Below are positions 16,836 through 25,821 of a stretch of DNA of 64,000 bases, piece by piece. The notes below the pieces were generated by a model. The model was not told the DNA's origin and made no database searches. It saw only the letters and a list, made by a program, of their open reading frames with translations. Origin of the DNA: an uncultured Desulfosporosinus sp. (GTDB lineage Bacteria > Bacillota > Desulfitobacteriia > Desulfitobacteriales > Desulfitobacteriaceae); NCBI GenBank assembly GCA_927405585.1, contig CAKMJS010000011.1, positions 27,627 to 91,626 on the forward strand. Direction: 5' to 3'. Made by a program: the position numbers and the translations under genes. Position 1 is the stretch's first letter; each line of letters starts with the position of its first letter.

Positions 16836-17588
16836 ATGAAACCAATCATTGGGATTAACTGTTCTTTCCATAATGAAAATGATCCCTTGCTGAATAAGCT
16901 CTGTCTGGCGGAGATTTATGTGCAAGCAGTAATGAAAACCGGGGGTATTCCGATCCTCCTGCCCATTGTGGAAGGAGAGGATAATATCTGGGCTATGCTT
17001 GATAAAATTGATGGTTTGCTCATGAGTGGGGGCGGGGGACTGTCATCGCAATTCGCAAATAGTGAGAGGATACCGAGTTTGGCAGAACAAAGCCCCGCCC
17101 GTCATAAATTTGATCTTCAACTGGTCAAATTGGCTTTACAAAGGGATCTGCCAATTCTGGGGATATGCCGAGGTCATCAAACGATCAATGAAGCAGCTGG
17201 CGGGACGTTACACTTGTCCTTGACTGGACTAACCAAGCAGAATCATAAGCAGGATAGTTCAGATGATCAGGTGTGCCATGAGATTGTATTGGAGCCCAGC
17301 TCGCTGATTGCATCCTTGTTAGGGGTTAACACAATCGGAGTCAATAGCATCCATCGTCAGGCAGTTGCGGAACTAGCCCCGGGTTTCCGAGCAGTGGCCT
17401 ATGCTGATAATCAGATCATTGAAGCATATGAAAGCGAACGACACACTTTTGTGATGGGCTGTCAATTTCATCCGGAGTCTTTAATGCTCGGTGATGTGCG
17501 GTTCGCTCGGGTTTACGAAGCATTTGTGGAAGCGGCAACGAAGTTTTCGTCTAGGAAGGTTGTCACTTCGATATCACCAAATATGTAG
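16836..17588 (+). CDS. Class C26 gamma-glutamyl hydrolase (PuuD-like glutamine amidotransferase fold)
   Basis: This 250-residue enzyme resembles gamma-glutamyl-gamma-aminobutyrate hydrolase, which cleaves gamma-glutamyl amides. The nucleophile elbow is LGICRGHQ (Cys) and the Cys-His-Glu triad is completed in CQFHPES. The N-terminal KPIIGI...YVQAVMKTGGIPILLP is family-typical. It starts one base after the DUF4387 stop with no clear ribosome site, so it is translationally coupled. In this operon it may release glutamate or another amine from an imported gamma-glutamyl compound. Confidence 0.85.
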   Translation: MKPIIGINCSFHNENDPLLNKLCLAEIYVQAVMKTGGIPILLPIVEGEDNIWAMLDKIDGLLMSGGGGLSSQFANSERIPSLAEQSPARHKFDLQLVKLALQRDLPILGICRGHQTINEAAGGTLHLSLTGLTKQNHKQDSSDDQVCHEIVLEPSSLIASLLGVNTIGVNSIHRQAVAELAPGFRAVAYADNQIIEAYESERHTFVMGCQFHPESLMLGDVRFARVYEAFVEAATKFSSRKVVTSISPNM

Positions 17589-17610
17589 CACCTTAAAAAG
17601 GTATTAAACT

Positions 17611-17640
17611 AAGAAGCCTGCAGTGAAAACTGACAGGCAC
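17611..17640 (+). terminator. Weak hairpin after the C26 hydrolase gene
   Basis: GCCTG and CAGGC arms enclose a ~14-nt loop about 25 bp after the stop. The stem is short and the tail is not T-rich, so it is only a candidate. The rest of 17640-17850 shows no credible gene on either strand. Confidence 0.3.
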
Positions 17641-17853
17641 CTTAGAATACCCTTAATCGAGAGGATTGCAGAATGGCATTGGAGGAATTGTTCGTCATCG
17701 TTTGTTCGAGACAGCGATTAATCGGGGTCTGATGATAGAATTTTCTCATGGTTAGAGCAGGTTGACCATGTACCCTTATGAAGTGCTTAAGGAAATGCAG
17801 CCAACTCTCTCGTTGTCGTTGTAGCGATAGCAGAATGAAAGAGATCAATCAAC

Positions 17854-17890
17854 AAAGGAGATAGCTACATTTTGTGAGCTATCTCCTTTT
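17854..17890. terminator. Bidirectional terminator between convergent operons
   Basis: A perfect 13-bp stem (AAAGGAGATAGCT at 17854-17866 with its complement at 17877-17889) has a 10-nt loop, with T-tracts on the right (+) and, read on the other strand, A/T-rich flank on the left. It separates the rightward hydrolase operon from the leftward IclR gene and can serve both. Confidence 0.8.
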
Positions 17891-17963
17891 ATAGATTGTA
17901 ATTTTAAGTCTGAATAGGTATGTTGCAATTTGAGTGTATTATTTTATTTATCTGCGATCGAGA

Positions 17964-18773
17964 TTAGCCCTTAAGAGTGCTATCTTTTAAATCCTTAGGC
18001 ATTCGGCCTCCAAGAAGTTCGGTTATTCTTCTAGCTGCTTTGGTAACGAGATCAGCGCATATATCCATTGACAGAGAGTATTGCACCATTCCTACACAAC
18101 CTATTACATGAATGACCTTACTGTTAACATCAAATACAGGTGCCGCAATCCCAAATACACCAGTTGTATGTTCTTCAAGGCTTAAAGCATAACCTTTGAG
18201 GCGTATTTTTTCTAACTCATACTTGAACTGTTGAAAATTGGTAATAGACTTACTAGTAAATTGTATAAAGCCAATTTTTTCGATAAGCTTCTCTGCCACA
18301 GCTTCATCTGAAAAAGCCAGATAGCATTTACCGAATGAGGCGCTGGTCAATGGAAACTGTTGCCCGATACTAACTGTCACGCGAATTGGCCAATGGGCTT
18401 CTTCCTTTGCCACATACATTAAAGAAGTTTCAGAAATAGGTTCGAGCAATACACTAGTTTGTTTGGATTCTGCACAAAGCCATTTTAAAACGGGTTGTGT
18501 AACCGCCAGATAGTTTGTAAATTCAGAAGCTCTCGCTCCAAGTATTATTAAGTATGAGCCAAGGCTGTAATGCTTGGTTTCAAGATCATAAAAGACAAAG
18601 TGATAATTTTCCAAAGTTTTAAGAGTGCGGTGACAGGTACTTTTGTTGATTGACAAGTTCTTTGAGATATCTGACAACGTACTGGTTTTATTCTTATAGC
18701 GGCTAAGATATTCAAGAATTCGAATCGCGGATTCGACAGCTGGGACCTCTGATCGATACTCTTCGACATCCAT
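17964..18773 (-). CDS. IclR-family transcriptional regulator
   Basis: This DNA-binding regulator has 269-270 residues. The N-terminal winged helix reads VPAVESAIRILEYLSRYKNKTSTLSDISKNLSINKSTCHRTLKTL. The C-terminal IclR ligand domain includes SVSIGQQFPLTSASFGKCYLAF and GIAAPVFDVNSKVIHVIGCVG. TGGAGGT on the minus strand lies 7 nt from the ATG at 18773 and 4 nt from the one at 18776. A longer frame to 18824 lacks a ribosome site. It is divergent from the TRAP/CoA-transferase operon and likely controls it together with the operon at 30415. Confidence 0.88.
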   Translation of the reverse strand: MDVEEYRSEVPAVESAIRILEYLSRYKNKTSTLSDISKNLSINKSTCHRTLKTLENYHFVFYDLETKHYSLGSYLIILGARASEFTNYLAVTQPVLKWLCAESKQTSVLLEPISETSLMYVAKEEAHWPIRVTVSIGQQFPLTSASFGKCYLAFSDEAVAEKLIEKIGFIQFTSKSITNFQQFKYELEKIRLKGYALSLEEHTTGVFGIAAPVFDVNSKVIHVIGCVGMVQYSLSMDICADLVTKAARRITELLGGRMPKDLKDSTLKG

Positions 18774-18883
18774 CATATCTACCTCCAAAACAGTTTTCAA
18801 TAACTCGAGTTCAATTATAAACAAATTTATGAAGTTATGTCAATGGTCGAATTAAATGGAGTATTCAGACTAAAATATTAATA

Positions 18884-18971
18884 TTGAAATTTCTGAATAT
18901 TGTATTGACGTTTAGTTATCAAGAGTGTATCATTATTTAAAATCAAGGAATGGCATACCGAGTGTGGAACA
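18884..18971 (+). promoter_or_regulatory. Promoter and IclR-type operator of the TRAP/CoA-transferase operon
   Basis: TTGACG (18905-18910) and TATCAT (18928-18933) are spaced by 17 bp. Just upstream is TTGAAATTTCTGAA (18884-18897), with the palindromic core GAAATTTC. Downstream is AAGGAA-N14-TGGAACA (18945-18971). All of these elements recur in the same order at 30243-30328. TATTCAGA/TCTGAATA (18862-18869 and 18892-18899) is a further inverted repeat overlapping the palindrome. Confidence 0.7.
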
Positions 18972-19041
18972 ATTCGGCGATAATTATTATGTTTGGTATT
19001 CTAATTGTCTACTTGCAAGAAGTTATTAAGGGGGTGAACGG

Positions 19042-19077
19042 ATGGATTTTAAGTTGAGTGGTTATCCGCCCGATTGA
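19042..19077 (+). CDS. Possible 11-residue leader peptide ending in Pro-Pro-Asp
   Basis: AGGGGGTGA precedes the ATG at 19042, opening a frame MDFKLSGYPPD that stops with TGA at 19075-19077. It lies in the ~260-nt leader of the TRAP operon. The Pro-Pro-Asp end is a sequence known to slow ribosomes, so an attenuating uORF is possible. It may also be chance. Confidence 0.25.
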   Translation: MDFKLSGYPPD

Positions 19078-19197
19078 TTGCAGTTAAAAATTGGACTCAA
19101 CTAGAGGATTAATAGTTTATGAACGGGAGAGTCCATGCTAATATGCGTAACATATGTATATTTATAACATAAGGAGATAATTTTAGGAGGTATTAGT

Positions 19198-21105
19198 ATG
19201 GGGATTGATATGAAGGATTCAATCACATCTAAATGGGAAAAAGTTGCAACTGTAGTAGCGGTTGCAATGACAAGTTTTCAAGTCTATACTGCTTTCTTTG
19301 GAATTCTTGAATCGACACGTCAACGTTCGGTACATCTATTGTTTGCGTTACTATTAACGTTTCTATTAGTACAAATTAATGGGACTAGAACTCACGCGGA
19401 TCGAAAGGTGCCATGGTACGACATAGGTTTCTTACTTATAGCCCTCTTTACTTATGGGTATGTGGCAATCAACAACGAATCAATATCCAGTCGATTATCC
19501 TACGTTACTCCTTTATCTAGTCTTCAAATAGTCATTGGAATAGCCGGTATCCTTGTTTTAATGGAGGCAGCCCGGAGAATTTTAGGTAAAGCTTTTGCGA
19601 TTATATTAGTGGTATTCGTTCTTTACGCTTTTTTCGGCCAGAATATTCCAGGTATTTTTAATCACAGAGGGTACAACATAAGTTGGATCATTGATCATTT
19701 GTTTTTTACCAGTGAGGGAATTTTGGGCATTCCACTCGGTGTATCGGCAACCTATATCTTCGTATTTATTCTTTTTGGTTCTTTTCTGGAACGAACAGGT
19801 GCTGGTGACTTCTTTATTCAGATTTCTTTGGCCATGATGGGAAAATATCGTGGAGGACCTGCTAAAACCGCTGTTGTGGCGAGTGGTTTTATGGGAATGC
19901 TTTCCGGCAGTGCTGTAGCTAACGTCGTAACCACAGGTGTCTTTACTATTCCACTCATGAAAAAATTGAAATACAAACCTGAGTTTGCTGGAGCTGTAGA
20001 AGCCTGTGCTTCAACTGGGGGGCAATTTACACCTCCGATTATGGGAGCAGCGGCTTTTATTATCGCCGAGTTCACGGGGGTTCCTTATCTAAAGATTGCT
20101 GCAGCAGCGGCGATACCAGCCGTTCTCTATTATGTGAGTATCCTCTTTCAGGTTCATTTCCGAGCAGTTAAAGAGGGTATAGTTGGGGTGCCTGTGGAAG
20201 AATTGCCCAGTGCCCGCAAAGAGTTTCTGAAAGGGTTTCAGTTTATCCTTCCATTTATTGCGATTATTTACTTCCTGATGGATGGTTATAGTCCCTTGAA
20301 AGCTGGACTCTACGCTTCCTTAGTCCTTCTGGCAGTTACATATCTCAGAACACCTAAAGCTATCAAACTCATCGATTATTGGAGGGTGTTCGAAGTCTCC
20401 GGTAAAACAATTGTGGAGGTTGCCGTGGCAACTGCTTCAGCGGGAATTATTATCGGGATAGTTTCTCTGACGGGTGTTGGTCTTCGTTTAAGCGCTTTGA
20501 TCATGGCAGCTGCTGGTGGAAGCCAACTCTTGGCTCTTATCATCACAATGGTTACAGCCATATTTTTGGGCATGGGGCTTCCTACCGTTGCAGCTTATAT
20601 CATTCAAGCTGCACTGATCGTTCCAGCTCTAGTGACATTAGGTGTTCCCTTGCTTGCTGCCCATCTCTTTGCTTTCTATTTTGCCATTATCTCAGCAGTA
20701 ACTCCCCCAGTTGCCCTTGCTGCCTATGCAGCAGCAGGTATAGCCCATTCAGACGTATCTAAAACAGGCTGGGCTGCCTTCAAACTTGCCCTCGCTGGGT
20801 TTATTATTCCATTCATGTTTGTTTACGGACCTGCGCTACTCTTAAATGGTACTCTAGGGGAAATCATTCTTGCGGCCGTCGGTGCATTAATTGGAATCTT
20901 CGCATTGGCTGCAGCGGTGGAAGGATATCTTCTAATACATGCAAATTGGGTTGAACGAATTCTACTAATAATTTCTTCCTTAGCGTTAATTAAACAAGGT
21001 ATTTACACAGATCTCCTTGGATTGGTCCTGTTAGGTACTGTTTTTGCACTACAGAAATATCGAAAGAATGAAATCAAGGTTAAGTCGGATACCGTAGATG
21101 TTTAG
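19198..21105 (+). CDS. TAXI-type TRAP transporter fused permease (DctQ-DctM)
   Basis: This large inner-membrane permease has 635 residues with about 16-18 hydrophobic segments. The N-terminal small (DctQ-like) part is fused to the large DctM-like part, as is usual for TAXI-family TRAP systems. Conserved stretches include GGPAKTAVVASGFMGMLSGSAVANVVTTGVFTIPLMK and ACASTGGQFTPPIMGAAAFIIAEF. It imports an organic acid using an ion gradient. AGGAGG lies 7 nt before the ATG. Its binding protein is encoded unusually far downstream, at 26369. A paralogue of similar length is at 60351. Confidence 0.92.
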   Translation: MGIDMKDSITSKWEKVATVVAVAMTSFQVYTAFFGILESTRQRSVHLLFALLLTFLLVQINGTRTHADRKVPWYDIGFLLIALFTYGYVAINNESISSRLSYVTPLSSLQIVIGIAGILVLMEAARRILGKAFAIILVVFVLYAFFGQNIPGIFNHRGYNISWIIDHLFFTSEGILGIPLGVSATYIFVFILFGSFLERTGAGDFFIQISLAMMGKYRGGPAKTAVVASGFMGMLSGSAVANVVTTGVFTIPLMKKLKYKPEFAGAVEACASTGGQFTPPIMGAAAFIIAEFTGVPYLKIAAAAAIPAVLYYVSILFQVHFRAVKEGIVGVPVEELPSARKEFLKGFQFILPFIAIIYFLMDGYSPLKAGLYASLVLLAVTYLRTPKAIKLIDYWRVFEVSGKTIVEVAVATASAGIIIGIVSLTGVGLRLSALIMAAAGGSQLLALIITMVTAIFLGMGLPTVAAYIIQAALIVPALVTLGVPLLAAHLFAFYFAIISAVTPPVALAAYAAAGIAHSDVSKTGWAAFKLALAGFIIPFMFVYGPALLLNGTLGEIILAAVGALIGIFALAAAVEGYLLIHANWVERILLIISSLALIKQGIYTDLLGLVLLGTVFALQKYRKNEIKVKSDTVDV

Positions 21106-21141
21106 AGCTATGATTGTGTTGATTTACTAGGGAGGTTATTT

Positions 21142-21822
21142 ATGAAAAAGTTAATAAGCTCGCAAGAGGCCATGGCACTAATCAAGACGGGAGATACGTT
21201 GATGGTCGGAGGGTTCGGCCTCGTGGGCGCCCCTCTTACATTGATCTATGCGCTTGAAAATGCAGAACATGCCACCGATTTAACAATCATCAGTAATAAC
21301 TTAGGGGAGCCAAATAGAGGGTTAGGGAAAATTTTACGTGCAGGGCGGGTCAAAAAAGCTATAGGGTCTTTCTTTACGAGTAACCCAGACGTTATAGAGT
21401 ATTTTCAAAAAGGACTTCTAGAAACTCAATTGTTACCCCAAGGTACACTCTCAGAAGCTATACGGGCCGGTGGTGCAGGAATTGGGGGATTCTATACGAA
21501 ATCCAGTGCAGGGACGCTTTTATCAGAAAATAAAGAGGTTCGTGAAATTGATGGAGAGCTTTACGTACTTGAAAAGCCGCTACACGCCAACGTTGCACTG
21601 ATCCGTGCTTTCAGAGCTGATTCTCTAGGGAATCTAACGTATTATAAATCCACTCGGAACTTTAACCCGATGATGGCAACAGCAGCCGACATCGTGATCG
21701 CTGAAGTTGATGAGCTTGTAGAAACTGGAGACCTCAATCCAGAAGAGATCATCACTCCCCATGTCTATGTGGATTATGTCGTGAGATCGGAGATTAAACT
21801 GGGAGGTGCTCGTGTTGGCTAA
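21142..21822 (+). CDS. 3-oxoacid CoA-transferase subunit A family
   Basis: This alpha subunit of a family I CoA-transferase (226 residues) contains GDTLMVGGFGLVGAPLTLI and GGAGIGGFYTKSSAGTLLSENKE, typical of AtoD/ScoA. The complex moves CoA between an acyl-CoA and a carboxylic acid, activating the imported substrate at the expense of another CoA thioester. GGGAGG precedes the ATG. It overlaps subunit B. The donor and acceptor are not predictable. Confidence 0.88.
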   Translation: MKKLISSQEAMALIKTGDTLMVGGFGLVGAPLTLIYALENAEHATDLTIISNNLGEPNRGLGKILRAGRVKKAIGSFFTSNPDVIEYFQKGLLETQLLPQGTLSEAIRAGGAGIGGFYTKSSAGTLLSENKEVREIDGELYVLEKPLHANVALIRAFRADSLGNLTYYKSTRNFNPMMATAADIVIAEVDELVETGDLNPEEIITPHVYVDYVVRSEIKLGGARVG

Positions 21823-22483
21823 AGATAGCACCTCACATAAAATTGCTCAACGGGCCGCACAAGAAATCAAACCTGGGGATTTCGTTAATCTAGGGGTTGG
21901 AATACCAACCTTGGTTGCGGACTATTTTCAAAATGATGCTAACACGGTCTTTTTACAAACTGAAAATGGGCAACTGGGGGTTGGCCCCTCACCTATGCCG
22001 GGGACAGAAGATCTATACCTCGTTAATGCGAGCAAACTACCCGTAACTGAGATGATTGGTGCCTCTTATTTTAGTAGTGCTGATTCATTCGGGATGATTC
22101 GAGGTGGGCATATCGGGGTCGCGATCTTAGGAGTTCTACAGGTCAATCGGTTAGGCCAGATCGCAAACTGGGCCGTTCCGGGTAAGGCCATCATGGGAGT
22201 GGGAGGAGCAATGGATTTACTTGTCGGTGCCAAGAAGATCATTGTTACCACCACGCATATGACGAAAGATGGGAAACCAAAGATCGTTGATCAATGCAGC
22301 TATCCTCTAAGCGGAACCCGAAAAGTTGATCTCATTATTACGGATTATGCCACTTTCTCGGTCGATGAAGAAGGACTGATTCTTGAAGAACTAGCCTCTG
22401 AGGTAACACTTGAACAAGTTGAGAAGAATACAGATGCTCCCTTTCGCCAAAGTGCAACTCTAAAAATAAGAAGTCTTGACTAG
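21812..22483 (+). CDS. 3-oxoacid CoA-transferase subunit B family
   Basis: This beta subunit has 223 residues from the GTG at 21812. It has NLGVGIPTLVADYF and the catalytic Glu in the TENGQLGVGPSP loop, which forms the glutamyl-CoA intermediate. GGGAGG (21801-21806) is 5 nt before GTG 21812 and 8 nt before TTG 21815. The start overlaps the end of subunit A, showing translational coupling. Confidence 0.88.
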   Translation: MLAKDSTSHKIAQRAAQEIKPGDFVNLGVGIPTLVADYFQNDANTVFLQTENGQLGVGPSPMPGTEDLYLVNASKLPVTEMIGASYFSSADSFGMIRGGHIGVAILGVLQVNRLGQIANWAVPGKAIMGVGGAMDLLVGAKKIIVTTTHMTKDGKPKIVDQCSYPLSGTRKVDLIITDYATFSVDEEGLILEELASEVTLEQVEKNTDAPFRQSATLKIRSLD

Positions 22484-22508
22484 GTGAAAGTGAAGAAAAG
22501 AGGCATTT

Positions 22509-23570
22509 ATGAAGGCACTAATTAAACCCGATTACGGACCGGGCATGCATATTGAGGAAGTTTCACTTCCAGAGATTGGACCTGATGACGTTTTGATTAA
22601 GGTTCAAGCAGCGAGTATCTGTGGTAGTGACCTACACATGTACGAAGGCGCCTCTGGCTATGATTGGATTAACGTTCCTTTGGTACCTGGACATGAGTTT
22701 GCAGGAATTATTGCCGAAGTGGGTGATCCAGCCAGTAGTGCACTTTTAGGGAAACGAGTCGTGGTCAATCCATATATCTCATGTGGAGAATGTGACGCTT
22801 GTTACCGAGGACAGACGAATCTTTGCGATGGAGTCGGCAGCCCTATGGATAAAGTACCTGCCCGTTCACTGACCTATGGTTTTCGTCAAGACGGAGGAAT
22901 GGCAGAATACGCTGCGGTAAAAAAGTCGAATGTGCTTTTCTTACCTGAAGAATGCCCGATGGAAATCGCGGGTATGCTCGAGGCGATTGGAATAAGTGTT
23001 CATGCTATCGAAAGATCCAGCATAAAACCTGGAGATTCAGCAGTGGTTATTGGCCCGGGACCCATTGGTTTAGCCCTTGTTACAATTTTAGCGAACTATG
23101 GACTAAGTTGTTTAATTGTGACCGGCTTACAAGCGGATGAGAAACGTCTGAAACTCGCTCAAACGCTTGGAGCAACGGATCTCATCTATGCCGATGCGTG
23201 TGATGATGTTGAAGAAGTTCGTCAAATCACTGAAGGGGCAGGCATTGATTTTGTATTTGAAACAAGTGGTTTTGCGGGAGCAATGAATCGAGGTATTAAA
23301 ATGCTTCGCAAGGAGGGGGAACTCCTACTTATCGGAATTACAAGTCAACAGACCCACTTGATGACGAATGAGCTTGTCCGAGGAGAGCTCACGATCAAAG
23401 GGGTATATGGTGTAACCCGAAAAACTTTGAAGCGAACTTTGGATATGGCTGCCTCGGGTAAGTATGAGTTTTCAAAGTTAATTACCTATACGGTGCCTCT
23501 AGAAAAGGTTCTGCTCGGATTTGAATACGGAAAAAAAAGAGACGGTGCCAAGGTCATCATAAAACCCTAA
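22509..23570 (+). CDS. Zinc-dependent medium-chain alcohol/polyol dehydrogenase
   Basis: This NAD(P)-dependent MDR dehydrogenase has 353 residues. The catalytic zinc site is CGSDLHMYEG and GHEFAG; the structural zinc loop is NPYISCGECDACYRGQTNLC with four Cys. The Rossmann motif is VIGPGPIGLALV. It resembles threonine/sorbitol dehydrogenases. In this operon it could oxidise a hydroxy acid or its alcohol to an oxo compound for the downstream oxidoreductase. Substrate unknown. Confidence 0.85.
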   Translation: MKALIKPDYGPGMHIEEVSLPEIGPDDVLIKVQAASICGSDLHMYEGASGYDWINVPLVPGHEFAGIIAEVGDPASSALLGKRVVVNPYISCGECDACYRGQTNLCDGVGSPMDKVPARSLTYGFRQDGGMAEYAAVKKSNVLFLPEECPMEIAGMLEAIGISVHAIERSSIKPGDSAVVIGPGPIGLALVTILANYGLSCLIVTGLQADEKRLKLAQTLGATDLIYADACDDVEEVRQITEGAGIDFVFETSGFAGAMNRGIKMLRKEGELLLIGITSQQTHLMTNELVRGELTIKGVYGVTRKTLKRTLDMAASGKYEFSKLITYTVPLEKVLLGFEYGKKRDGAKVIIKP

Positions 23571-23642
23571 TAAGGACTAAAGAATTTTTCTAAGCAGACT
23601 AAATACGTTCTGCTCATAAAGCCTGGTTAAGGGAGGACGCTT

Positions 23643-23849
23643 ATGATAATAAAGGAAAACGTTCAAATCAAAATAGATGAACGATTATGTAAACGATGTG
23701 GTATTTGCTCGGAATTCTGTCCGCAAAACGTTTTTTCAGTCCGAAATGATGGGATCCCGCAGGTGACAGCGCCTGAAAACTGTACATCCTGTCACTTGTG
23801 TGATTGGCGATGCCCTGATTTTGCTATCACTTTGGAGGTGATTTCGTGA
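23643..23849 (+). CDS. korD: 2-oxoacid:ferredoxin oxidoreductase delta (ferredoxin) subunit
   Basis: This 68-residue ferredoxin domain has two 4Fe-4S motifs, CKRCGICSEFCP and CTSCHLCDWRCP. It carries electrons from the thiamine-dependent oxidoreductase encoded by the next three genes. GGGAGG precedes the ATG, and its stop overlaps the alpha start by 4 nt. Confidence 0.9.
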   Translation: MIIKENVQIKIDERLCKRCGICSEFCPQNVFSVRNDGIPQVTAPENCTSCHLCDWRCPDFAITLEVIS

Positions 23850-24991
23850 ATAGGCCGGTAGGAAAACAATTCATGCAAGGAAATGAAGCCTGCGTTTTCG
23901 CAGCGATTGACGCAGGTGCCCGGTTTTATGCTGGTTACCCTATTACACCTTCTTCCGAAATTGCAGAGTTGTGTGCAGAATTTCTGCCTCAGGTTAAAGG
24001 CGTGTTTTTGCAAATGGAGGACGAACTGGGAAGTATGGCAGCCGTGATTGGAGCATCTGCGGCAGGAACCAAATCGTTTACCGCAACAAGTGGCCCTGGG
24101 TTTTCGCTCATGCAAGAGAATCTCGGGATGGCCATCTACACGGAAGTTCCCTGTGTTGTGGTAAATGTTCAACGGAACGGCCCAAGTACAGCTCTTGCGA
24201 CACGCCCTGGACAGGGAGATGTCATGCAAACGCGTTGGGGAACTCATGGAGATCACCCAATTATTGTGTTAAGCCCGTCATCAGTCCAAGAATACTACGA
24301 TTTAACCGTACGAGCGTTTAACCTTTCAGAGAAATATTGCACCCCAGTTATCATACTCACTGATGAAGTAATTGGTCATATGAAAGAGGATCTTGTTATT
24401 CCACAGTTGGATGATCTGGAAATTATTAATCGGAAAGTTCCGACCCAATCGATTGAAGAATATCGACCCTACCAAACAGGAGACGATGATATTCCAGCGA
24501 TCGCTCCCTTTGGTTCTGATTATATCGTTCATATCAGCAGTTCTTGTCACGATGAAACTGGTTTTTCTAATAGTAAACCACAAACGGCAGACAAATTAGT
24601 GCGTCGGCTCCACCGAAAAATAGATCGGAATATCGAGGATATCGTTCAAGTGGAATGGTTTGGAGCACGGAATGCTGATCTCTGCATCATAGCCTATGGA
24701 GCTGTCTCAAGGACCGCAAAACAGGTAGTCGTCGATGCTGAAGAAAAAGGGTTGTCTGTTAATCTACTGCGAATAATAACCCATTGGCCTTTCCCAGATG
24801 CACAGGTCAAAGAAGCACTCAATCAGGCCAAAGCTGTCATTGTAGCCGAGATGAATCTAGGACAAGTTGCCCAGGAAATACAACGTTTAAATTCTTCCCA
24901 CACCCCAATCTACTCCCTTACCCGTATCGATGGAGAAATGATCATACCCTCCCAAATTATGTCCAAAATCGAGGAGGTAATGCGTTCATGA
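23846..24991 (+). CDS. korA: 2-oxoacid:ferredoxin oxidoreductase alpha subunit
   Basis: This 381-residue protein begins MNRPVGKQFMQGNEACVFAAIDAGARFYAGYPITPSSE-like, the conserved start of KorA/PorA. It contains the pyrimidine-binding domain of the oxidoreductase plus the C-terminal domain II. The complex decarboxylates a 2-oxo acid to acyl-CoA and CO2, reducing ferredoxin. The start is GTG with GGAGGTG upstream. The gene order delta-alpha-beta-gamma is that of 2-oxoglutarate-type (Kor) enzymes, but the substrate could be another 2-oxoacid. Confidence 0.9.
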   Translation: MNRPVGKQFMQGNEACVFAAIDAGARFYAGYPITPSSEIAELCAEFLPQVKGVFLQMEDELGSMAAVIGASAAGTKSFTATSGPGFSLMQENLGMAIYTEVPCVVVNVQRNGPSTALATRPGQGDVMQTRWGTHGDHPIIVLSPSSVQEYYDLTVRAFNLSEKYCTPVIILTDEVIGHMKEDLVIPQLDDLEIINRKVPTQSIEEYRPYQTGDDDIPAIAPFGSDYIVHISSSCHDETGFSNSKPQTADKLVRRLHRKIDRNIEDIVQVEWFGARNADLCIIAYGAVSRTAKQVVVDAEEKGLSVNLLRIITHWPFPDAQVKEALNQAKAVIVAEMNLGQVAQEIQRLNSSHTPIYSLTRIDGEMIIPSQIMSKIEEVMRS

Positions 24992-25821
24992 CCACTCATA
25001 CCCACAAGGATTTCTTAGATCAAAGGCATTTGCCTCATATTTGGTGCCCTGGTTGTGGCGATGGAATCGTCTTACGTGCTTATACAATGGCTTTGGCTGA
25101 ATTAGGGTTAGCGCCAAAAGACGTTGTCACAGTAACCGGCATTGGTTGTTGGGGAAAGTCCGATGATTATGTTGCAACGCATGCCCTTCATGGCACACAT
25201 GGTCGTGCTTTAGCCTACGCAACGGGCGTCAAATTAGGAAACCCAGATCTCACGGTTGTAACCTTAATGGGCGATGGAGATGCCGTAACAATAGGGGGAA
25301 ATCACTTTATACATGCGGCAAGACGCAACATTGATTTAACCGCGATTGTCGTTAATAACTACAATTATGGAATGACCGGAGGTCAATATTCTGCGACGAC
25401 GCCACTTAATAGCAAAACTACAACGTCTCCTCTAGGTAATGCTGAACCGGGTTTTGATATTTGCTCACTCGCAGAAACTGCTGGAGCAAATTTTGTAGCA
25501 CGAACAACGCCCTACCATATAGTCAGTTTAAAAAATCTTCTTAAGCAAGCCATTACAAAAAAAGGCTTCAGTGTTGTTGAAGTAATAACACCCTGTCCGA
25601 CGTACTTCGGACGATATAATATTAATCCCAGTCCGGTCGCTAATATGCATTGGCTTAAGGAGAAAGGCGTACCTGTGGCTAAATATCAACAAATGACGGA
25701 AGAGGAACAAGCACAACATTTCGTAATTGGGGCATTTGTTAATAAAGATCGCCCTGATTTTTATACAATGTACCAACAAATTAACAGTCGTAATGGGACT
25801 GAAAGGGAGGGGGAACGTTGA
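24988..25821 (+). CDS. korB: 2-oxoacid:ferredoxin oxidoreductase beta subunit
   Basis: This TPP-binding subunit has 277 residues. It contains HIWCPGCGDGIVLRA (cluster-site Cys pair) and the TPP motif MGDGDAVTIGGNHFIHAARRN, ending in NNYNYGMTGGQYS. The ATG at 24988 overlaps the alpha stop (ATGA) and has GAGGAGGT 9 nt upstream. A longer frame beginning at 24784 lies inside korA and is not used. Confidence 0.9.
   Translation: MTTHTHKDFLDQRHLPHIWCPGCGDGIVLRAYTMALAELGLAPKDVVTVTGIGCWGKSDDYVATHALHGTHGRALAYATGVKLGNPDLTVVTLMGDGDAVTIGGNHFIHAARRNIDLTAIVVNNYNYGMTGGQYSATTPLNSKTTTSPLGNAEPGFDICSLAETAGANFVARTTPYHIVSLKNLLKQAITKKGFSVVEVITPCPTYFGRYNINPSPVANMHWLKEKGVPVAKYQQMTEEEQAQHFVIGAFVNKDRPDFYTMYQQINSRNGTEREGER

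Noticed and set aside
17642..17848. 68-codon minus-strand frame between the C26 hydrolase and IclR genes
   Set aside because: No ribosome site or similarity is seen. It could be a decayed gene fragment, but I cannot support that.
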